Of a stretch of DNA of 64,000 bases, positions 59,000-64,000 are shown in pieces. Position 1 is the stretch's first letter, and each line of letters begins with the position of its first letter. Under the pieces are notes generated by a model. The model worked only from the letters and a program-made list of their open reading frames with translations, was not told the origin of the DNA and ran no database searches. The stretch comes from an uncultured Christensenella sp. (GTDB lineage Bacteria > Bacillota > Clostridia > Christensenellales > UBA3700), in assembly GCA_949287655.1 (NCBI GenBank), contig CASEHD010000002.1:1-64000 (forward strand). The letters are read 5' to 3'. The position numbers and the translations under genes were made by a program.

Positions 59000-60379
59000 T
59001 CAATCGTACAACGCGATCATATTTGGATAGTCTTCGTCTTTGAAGGTCCTGAAAGTAAAGTCCTTTACAAAGCCTTTGCTTCGGCAGTTCTTGCCTTTTG
59101 TCCCGGTGAAGTCGTCACCGAGGTCTTCCCTGTATCTCTGCGCGACGGCTCTTATTTTCGCCACCTCTTCGGGATACTGCGCCGCCACGTCGTTTTCCTC
59201 TCCCGGATCGACCGACAGGTCGTACAGCCTGCCGCTTCTGAGTTCGAGTTTCAGATCTCCGACCCTGACCGCCTCAAGATCGTTTTGTCTGTAATAGCAG
59301 AACGCTTCGTATTCGCTGCGCGCGTTTTCGTCGGTCAGCAGCCTCATCAGCGACTTGCCGTCCCGTATCACTCCGTCGTCGAGATACGTCTGCGTTATCT
59401 CTGCCGCGGTATGGAAAAAATCCATATTCGTAGCAATCTCCTTGCATATCCTGCCCTCCTTTACCACGGCAGGCCATTTTATTATACAGTCTACCCGCTG
59501 ACCACCCTCGAGAGTATCCCCTTTGTGACCTCTGAACGGCTTGTTGCACGATCTGAGATCTCCGCCGTTGTCAGAGGTGAAAGCTATCAGCGTATTTTCT
59601 TCCAGACCGAGTTTTTCGAGTTCCCTTACGAGAACGCCTATATTCCTGTCTACCGCCGCGACTGCGGCACCGAACAAGTCTCCCGCCTTTTTTCTGTATT
59701 CTTCGTCAACGTACAGAGGATGATGAACGTACGAATGCGCAAGATACAGAAAGAACGGTCTGTCTTTGTTTTCTCTTATGAAGTTTACCGCTTCGCAGCA
59801 GTACGACTCTTCCACATAGGGCATGTCGGGCTCTTCTTCCACGACGCGGTCGTCACGCATGAGCGGCAACGGACATATCGTGTAGTTCATCCTTTCGAAT
59901 ATGCCCGACGGGGTCTGCAACCCCATGTCGTTGCTGTACGGTATTCCGAAATAGCTGTCGAAACCGAACCTGAGCGGCGAAAATTCGTCCTGATCGCCGA
60001 CGTGCCATTTTCCGACGGCTTTTGTCGCGTATCCGGCTTTCTTGAACAGCTGAGCTATCGTGACCTCGGCAGGGTTCAGTCCTTCGGGCTGACCCGGCAT
60101 CAGCACGACGAATTTGTCCTTGGGTTTTTCCGGATCGGACGGATCGTACACGTCGAAAAGCTGAAAATCCAGTCTCTTCGGATAACAGCCGGTCAGAAGT
60201 CCCGCCCTGGACGGCGAGCATACGGGGGAACAGGCATAAAAGTCGGTAAACCTGACTCCCTCTCTCGCAAGCCTGTCGATATTGGGGGTTTCGTTCTTTT
60301 CAGAGCCGTAACACGCCACGTCCGCATATCCCAGATCGTCCACGTTGACGATTATCACGTTGGGTCTTTTATCGTTCAT
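59000..60379 (-). CDS. Cys-type sulfatase (S1 family)
   Basis: 459 residues. The alkaline phosphatase fold starts with PNVIIVNVDDLGYADVACYG (metal Asp 14 and 15), and the formylglycine site is PVCSPSRAGLLTG (Cys 54 in C-x-P-S-R). Later TSDNGGD and the Lys-His segment KWHVGDQ and HVHHPLY fit metal and sulfate binding. No signal peptide is visible, so it is probably cytoplasmic, where an anaerobic maturase would convert the Cys. Ten bases separate it from xylB. It probably desulfates a monosaccharide or oligosaccharide. No maturase gene is in the window. Confidence 0.92.
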   Translation of the reverse strand: MNDKRPNVIIVNVDDLGYADVACYGSEKNETPNIDRLAREGVRFTDFYACSPVCSPSRAGLLTGCYPKRLDFQLFDVYDPSDPEKPKDKFVVLMPGQPEGLNPAEVTIAQLFKKAGYATKAVGKWHVGDQDEFSPLRFGFDSYFGIPYSNDMGLQTPSGIFERMNYTICPLPLMRDDRVVEEEPDMPYVEESYCCEAVNFIRENKDRPFFLYLAHSYVHHPLYVDEEYRKKAGDLFGAAVAAVDRNIGVLVRELEKLGLEENTLIAFTSDNGGDLRSCNKPFRGHKGDTLEGGQRVDCIIKWPAVVKEGRICKEIATNMDFFHTAAEITQTYLDDGVIRDGKSLMRLLTDENARSEYEAFCYYRQNDLEAVRVGDLKLELRSGRLYDLSVDPGEENDVAAQYPEEVAKIRAVAQRYREDLGDDFTGTKGKNCRSKGFVKDFTFRTFKDEDYPNMIALYD

Positions 60380-60401
60380 GTCTTTTGTATCGCCGTTACG
60401 A

Positions 60402-60425
60402 TCGGGCAGACCTTCTTCTGCCCGA
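60402..60425 (-). other. Intercistronic hairpin before the sulfatase
   Basis: TCGGGCAGA (60402-60410) pairs with TCTGCCCGA (60417-60425), loop six bases, in the 95-bp gap between the GH32-like gene and the sulfatase gene. No T-run follows. Confidence 0.6.
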
Positions 60426-60474
60426 CCGCAACAACTCAGGTAGGTTGATTATGATGAGGTTTTATGACAAAGCA

Positions 60475-62403
60475 TTATTCGTATATGTTGTATAGCTGGG
60501 CGAGCTTGTGTACGGTGAAGCCGGTAAACGTCGCCGCACCTCTGCTGTATACGCCCGCGCTGAACTCCTGAGACATGCTCGTCCTTGCGGAAAGAGTCCA
60601 GCTGTCGTTGACGTAAAACTCGACGATCGAGCCTTCGACGACGACTTTTATCTCGAATTGAGTCTCAGACACGTCGCCTATCCGCATCTCGCTGCTGACG
60701 GGATGAGTGGGATCGGTTTCTTCTCCCACCTGCATATACACTCCGTCGCTCTTCCTCAATATCTTGACTTTGTAATCCTTCGACTTGCCGTCCCTCATTA
60801 CCAGTCCGCCTTCGTCGCCCGTCAGGGTCATGTCGAAAGTGATATAGGAAGAATCGAAAGTGCCGTCAAGGGTCGCCCTGCCGCTCGAAGTCATGATTAT
60901 CTCGTTCCATTCGACGGATGTGCCGCCCGAAAGCGTGACGTTGTCCGCGTTCGCCGCAGCTATCCTGCCCTTGTTGAGCAGAGACTGAGCTACGGGGTCG
61001 AGACGGGTACCCAGAGTGCCGTCTTCTCTGACGTACACTTCCCTGGGCAGATTCTTGAATCCGCCCCAGTAACCCGCCGCGTAGTTCTGCGGCATCCAGC
61101 CGAACAGATAGAGTTTTTCGTCCACCCACTCGACCTGCGCGGCGCAGAGGTCTTCGCCGTCGAGATAATGCGTCTCTGCATTGAGCCAGTCCACTTCGTC
61201 TATCGTCTGCCCTTCGCCGCCTATCCAGTAAGCCAGTCTGCCCACGCCGTGTATCGACTGTCTCGATATACTCGTCAGCAGATACCACCTGTTGCCTATC
61301 TTCCTGAAATGCGTACATTCGGGTTCTCCGTCCGCAGTCGTCGGAAAACGTCTCAGCGATACCGCGGGCTGCGTCCACAGAAGTCCCGCCTCGTCGTCGG
61401 ACGTCCTCATGCTGATGCTGCAATCGACGTTGCCCTTGTTGGTGATATAGCTCAGCCCTATATAGCGGTAACGTCCTATGTCCTCGTCCCAGAACTTCGT
61501 GCAATCGCGCGCACCTGCGGGGAACGTATCGTAATCGTTCAGATCGCCCGCCTGTTCGTACGCCATATAATGATCCTTTACGAAATCGGTCGTGTATATC
61601 GGCACTTCTTCGTATCTGAACATATCTTTTGTCTGAAGAAGATACCATAGCCAGATGTTGTCGGGAAGATTGCGCAGATGATACAGATATACGGTGTCGT
61701 CGTAATAATACTCGTGAAGATCGCCGTAGTATCCCCACTCCGTCGTGTAATACAGGGTGTCGAGCCTCGTATTCGTGTAATCCACCGACGGATTGAAATT
61801 CACCGCCGCGTCGCCCGAGACGACGAAATCCAGTTTGTCGCCCGCAACGAGATCTGCCTCGAATTCAAGCCAGTATCCGACGGTATCCGAACCCGCCACG
61901 GTGAGCGCGCCGTCCGACGGATATATCCTCTCTCCGTTGAGCAGGACCGTCAAAGAGGCGTTGCCTTCCTTTTCCTCCGCAGACCTGAACGTACCGTTTA
62001 CGGTGACTTTGCCGTCTGTCGGAGCTATAAAACGCCTCGCCGCATCGGCATCCGCCGACGGAGACACAACCGCTCCGTCGAGATACGCGCCGTCGCTCTG
62101 CCATCTGCCGTCAACGAGTCCCGCCTGCTCAAGCTCTCCGTCTTTCCCCGTCATGTAGTACCAGTTATTGTACCCTTGTTCCGTCTTCAGCGCGTAGCCG
62201 TACGAAGCGACGTATCTGACGGCTCCCGACATCTCGGGATACGCTTCTTTGGGCGCGCCGTCGTAGATCTTCGCATATATCTCTTCGTCCGTACGCCCGT
62301 CGTCAACGGGCGCAGGAGAAGGATTCTTGTCAACACACGCACTCATAAACAAAACGGAGAAAACAAAGATGAGCGTGAAGACCGAGATTATACATTTTTT
62401 CAT
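60475..62403 (-). CDS. Larger GH32-like lipoprotein with N-terminal beta-sandwich
   Basis: 642 residues. Lipobox MSAC (Cys 23). Residues about 55-215 look like a CBM-type beta-sandwich; the propeller begins near 222 with EWGYYGDLHEYYYDD (Asp 228 as candidate nucleophile), GARDCTKFW (Arg 299, Asp 300) and GEPECTHFRKI (Glu 362, Cys 363), the same three-acid pattern as the 499-residue protein. A GH32 C-terminal-type domain (LSGGTSVEWNEIIM onward) ends it. The paralogous pair suggests two steps on one glycan. It overlaps the upstream surface protein by 4 bp as ATGA. Confidence 0.72.
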   Translation of the reverse strand: MKKCIISVFTLIFVFSVLFMSACVDKNPSPAPVDDGRTDEEIYAKIYDGAPKEAYPEMSGAVRYVASYGYALKTEQGYNNWYYMTGKDGELEQAGLVDGRWQSDGAYLDGAVVSPSADADAARRFIAPTDGKVTVNGTFRSAEEKEGNASLTVLLNGERIYPSDGALTVAGSDTVGYWLEFEADLVAGDKLDFVVSGDAAVNFNPSVDYTNTRLDTLYYTTEWGYYGDLHEYYYDDTVYLYHLRNLPDNIWLWYLLQTKDMFRYEEVPIYTTDFVKDHYMAYEQAGDLNDYDTFPAGARDCTKFWDEDIGRYRYIGLSYITNKGNVDCSISMRTSDDEAGLLWTQPAVSLRRFPTTADGEPECTHFRKIGNRWYLLTSISRQSIHGVGRLAYWIGGEGQTIDEVDWLNAETHYLDGEDLCAAQVEWVDEKLYLFGWMPQNYAAGYWGGFKNLPREVYVREDGTLGTRLDPVAQSLLNKGRIAAANADNVTLSGGTSVEWNEIIMTSSGRATLDGTFDSSYITFDMTLTGDEGGLVMRDGKSKDYKVKILRKSDGVYMQVGEETDPTHPVSSEMRIGDVSETQFEIKVVVEGSIVEFYVNDSWTLSARTSMSQEFSAGVYSRGAATFTGFTVHKLAQLYNIYE

Positions 62404-64000
62404 ACCTTAGCCTTTTTCTTCCTGATGAAGATAACGACCGCCGCTATCGCGCCGATAAGCACGAGACCGCCTGCCACGCAGCCTATGACGATTCCCACGG
62501 TATTGTTTCCGCCTCCGTCGTCGCCGCCGTCCGCGGGTGCCGTGACCGTGATCGTCTTGGTCTCGCTTTCCACGGTGCCGTCCACCACGCACTTGAACAC
62601 GTATTCGCCTGCCTTGTCGGAAGTGAACGTGTAAGTTGCCGCGGTCGCGCCTTCGATAGCCTCACCGTTGACGTACCACTGGAAGGTCTTGGGGGTAGCG
62701 TTGTACGGATAGCAGTTGACCGAAAGGACCACGCCTTCGCCGGGCTTGACGTCCTTCGCGCCGGAAGAGATGTACGCGCCCGTGACAGCGATTGTCGGAG
62801 GCTCTACTCTGTCGGTTATCTCTTCGGACTCTTTATATACGATGTTGTCCACGGTTATCGCGGGTCCGTTGTCGCAGTAGGTGTATACGAACATCTGATT
62901 GATGAGAGCGGGTTCGGGGAACACATACTTGATCGCGATCTCGCCGTTGAGGTACACTTCGAGCTGATCGTCCCAGCGGACCACTCTGAGCTTGTAGGTC
63001 TCGCCGATAGCGAAATTGACGCTCTCCATCTTGCCTCCCAGCTCGGAATCGTTGAAGAACTGCTCGACGCCGTTGATCTTGAGGATTATCTGATCCTTGT
63101 CCTCCACGTCGCCCTCGAGAAGATTAGTACCTGCCTTCTTCAGGTTGAATTCGATCTGACTCTGAATGGACGCGCTCATGTTGTTTACCGTCAGTCCGAC
63201 GTAGGTCGGAGCTTCTTTCTGCTCGGTGAACACGACGTCCATCGAGTATTCCCAGTTCATGACGTACTCGGGATTCATCGTGTAATTCGAATAGCTTGCC
63301 GCCGCGGGAACGAGCTTTCCGCCGCTGACCATGAAGTTGCCGAACGCGGTGCCGTCGGGAGAATTGTCGAAGTTCTCGAAATAGATCGAATCGAGCTCTT
63401 CCTGGCTGGCCGCCGTGACTTTGATGGTTATCACGTTGCTCTTGACTCCGTCTGCGACGCAGTAGACGGTGTGATCGCCTATCGCGTAACCTGCAAACGT
63501 GAACGTGCGCTGTACCGCGTCTTCGACGAGATTGTCGTCCACATACCACTTGTATTCGACGGGGATCGCGCCTTCGTTCGCGGACGCGCCGATCGTCGCG
63601 CTCTGCGTCTCGGAAACCGTAGACTTGTTGGAAGTTACGGTGACCTCGGTGACCTGCGTGGAAGAAACGAATTCTTTGAGAGTTATGTCGTCGATATACG
63701 CGCCCTGCGCCATATATCCGAATATGTTGATCTTATTGATCGCCGCCGTATTCTCTATCGTCGCCTCGAGCGTCAGCACGTCGTCGATGTACAGATTGAA
63801 CGCACTTCCCACCTTTACCACTCTGAAAGTGAATTCGGTCGTAGGAAGCACCGGGTTCTGCTTTCCGCCCGTTCCGTTGGAGTGAGCGATGTCTCTGCCG
63901 CCCGACTTTACGAGCGTATAATCGACCGCGTCCTCGCCCTCGACGTTCTGAACGGTGAACTCGTAGCTGTTGGTGTCTCCTTCAACGAGATTGAAGAAGT
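62400..64000 (-). CDS. Surface protein with jelly-roll and Ig-like repeats, 5' end beyond window
   Basis: The frame is open to the right-hand edge, so the start is missing; at least 533 residues are visible. A repeating pair can be seen twice: a concanavalin/jelly-roll unit (FRVVKVGSAFNLYIDDVL and LRVVRWDDQLEVYLNGEIA) and an Ig-like unit (PVEYKWYVDDNLVED and PKTFQWYVNGEAIEG). At the C-terminus, NNTVGIVIGCVAGGLVLIGAI is a membrane helix followed by RKKKAKV, which anchors the protein in the membrane without an LPXTG sorting signal. It is the first visible gene of the sulfatase operon and probably binds the target glycan. Confidence 0.8.
   Translation of the reverse strand, partial: FFNLVEGDTNSYEFTVQNVEGEDAVDYTLVKSGGRDIAHSNGTGGKQNPVLPTTEFTFRVVKVGSAFNLYIDDVLTLEATIENTAAINKINIFGYMAQGAYIDDITLKEFVSSTQVTEVTVTSNKSTVSETQSATIGASANEGAIPVEYKWYVDDNLVEDAVQRTFTFAGYAIGDHTVYCVADGVKSNVITIKVTAASQEELDSIYFENFDNSPDGTAFGNFMVSGGKLVPAAASYSNYTMNPEYVMNWEYSMDVVFTEQKEAPTYVGLTVNNMSASIQSQIEFNLKKAGTNLLEGDVEDKDQIILKINGVEQFFNDSELGGKMESVNFAIGETYKLRVVRWDDQLEVYLNGEIAIKYVFPEPALINQMFVYTYCDNGPAITVDNIVYKESEEITDRVEPPTIAVTGAYISSGAKDVKPGEGVVLSVNCYPYNATPKTFQWYVNGEAIEGATAATYTFTSDKAGEYVFKCVVDGTVESETKTITVTAPADGGDDGGGNNTVGIVIGCVAGGLVLIGAIAAVVIFIRKKKAKV

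Overview
The window looks like chromosome of an uncultured, gut-type, Gram-positive-lineage anaerobe of the Bacillota (Clostridia). The evidence is several lipobox-bearing lipoproteins, meso-diaminopimelate dehydrogenase, rho-type and intrinsic terminators, a single-domain protein of a kind seen in gut Clostridia, and many secreted or surface glycan-degrading enzymes that target mucin-like sugars. Genes are dense, mostly on the minus strand, and moderately GC-rich. A Christensenellales-like lineage is my guess from the style of the proteins, not something the sequence proves.

Layout. 1-0.54 kb: non-coding repeat array. 0.9-5.4 kb (minus): a five-gene operon with MFS sugar symporter, metallo-beta-lactamase-fold protein, degenerate shikimate-kinase-like protein, amino acid kinase and a hypoxanthine/uracil-DNA glycosylase. 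5.8-11.1 kb (plus): an XRE-cupin regulator with a well-formed promoter and repeated operator-like dyads, followed by potABCD polyamine uptake. 11.2-11.9 kb: gene-free, stem-rich stretch closed by terminators, a candidate structured RNA. 11.9-16.0 kb: an Fn3/GLUG lipoprotein and a PlsC acyltransferase that appears leaderless. 16.1-16.6 kb: two copies of a palindromic miniature element. 16.6-24 kb: GH3 glycosidase, small genes, Rho, an MBL hydrolase and PRPP synthetase.

24.1-33.8 kb holds Sir2 deacylase, GH30, YbaK deacylase, PHP phosphoesterase, ROK kinase, a mutarotase-like protein, M29 aminopeptidase, a YhhN membrane protein, a single-domain Clostridia protein, a TSCPD protein and a PfkB kinase. 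33.8-38.0 kb is one 1402-residue membrane-anchored repeat protein. 38.3-41.9 kb has an SGNH hydrolase, a small membrane protein, a NimA-like flavoprotein and a GMP synthase whose glutaminase domain is degenerate.

42-54 kb is a host-glycan region: GH28, GH95, a sialidase fused to a six-helix membrane domain, NanQ-like anomerase and GH29, interspersed with ddh, an EEP-family lipoprotein and a PD-(D/E)XK protein. GH95 and GH29 would remove fucose and GH33 would remove sialic acid. A tRNA-Ala(CGC) is followed by an IS1182-type element that has an in-frame stop in its transposase and appears to separate the tRNA from its terminator. 55.9-64 kb (minus) is one operon with two GH32-like lipoproteins, xylulokinase, a Cys-type sulfatase and a C-terminally anchored jelly-roll/Ig-like surface protein that runs off the window. 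All functional calls come from motif recognition by eye; no searches or folding were run.
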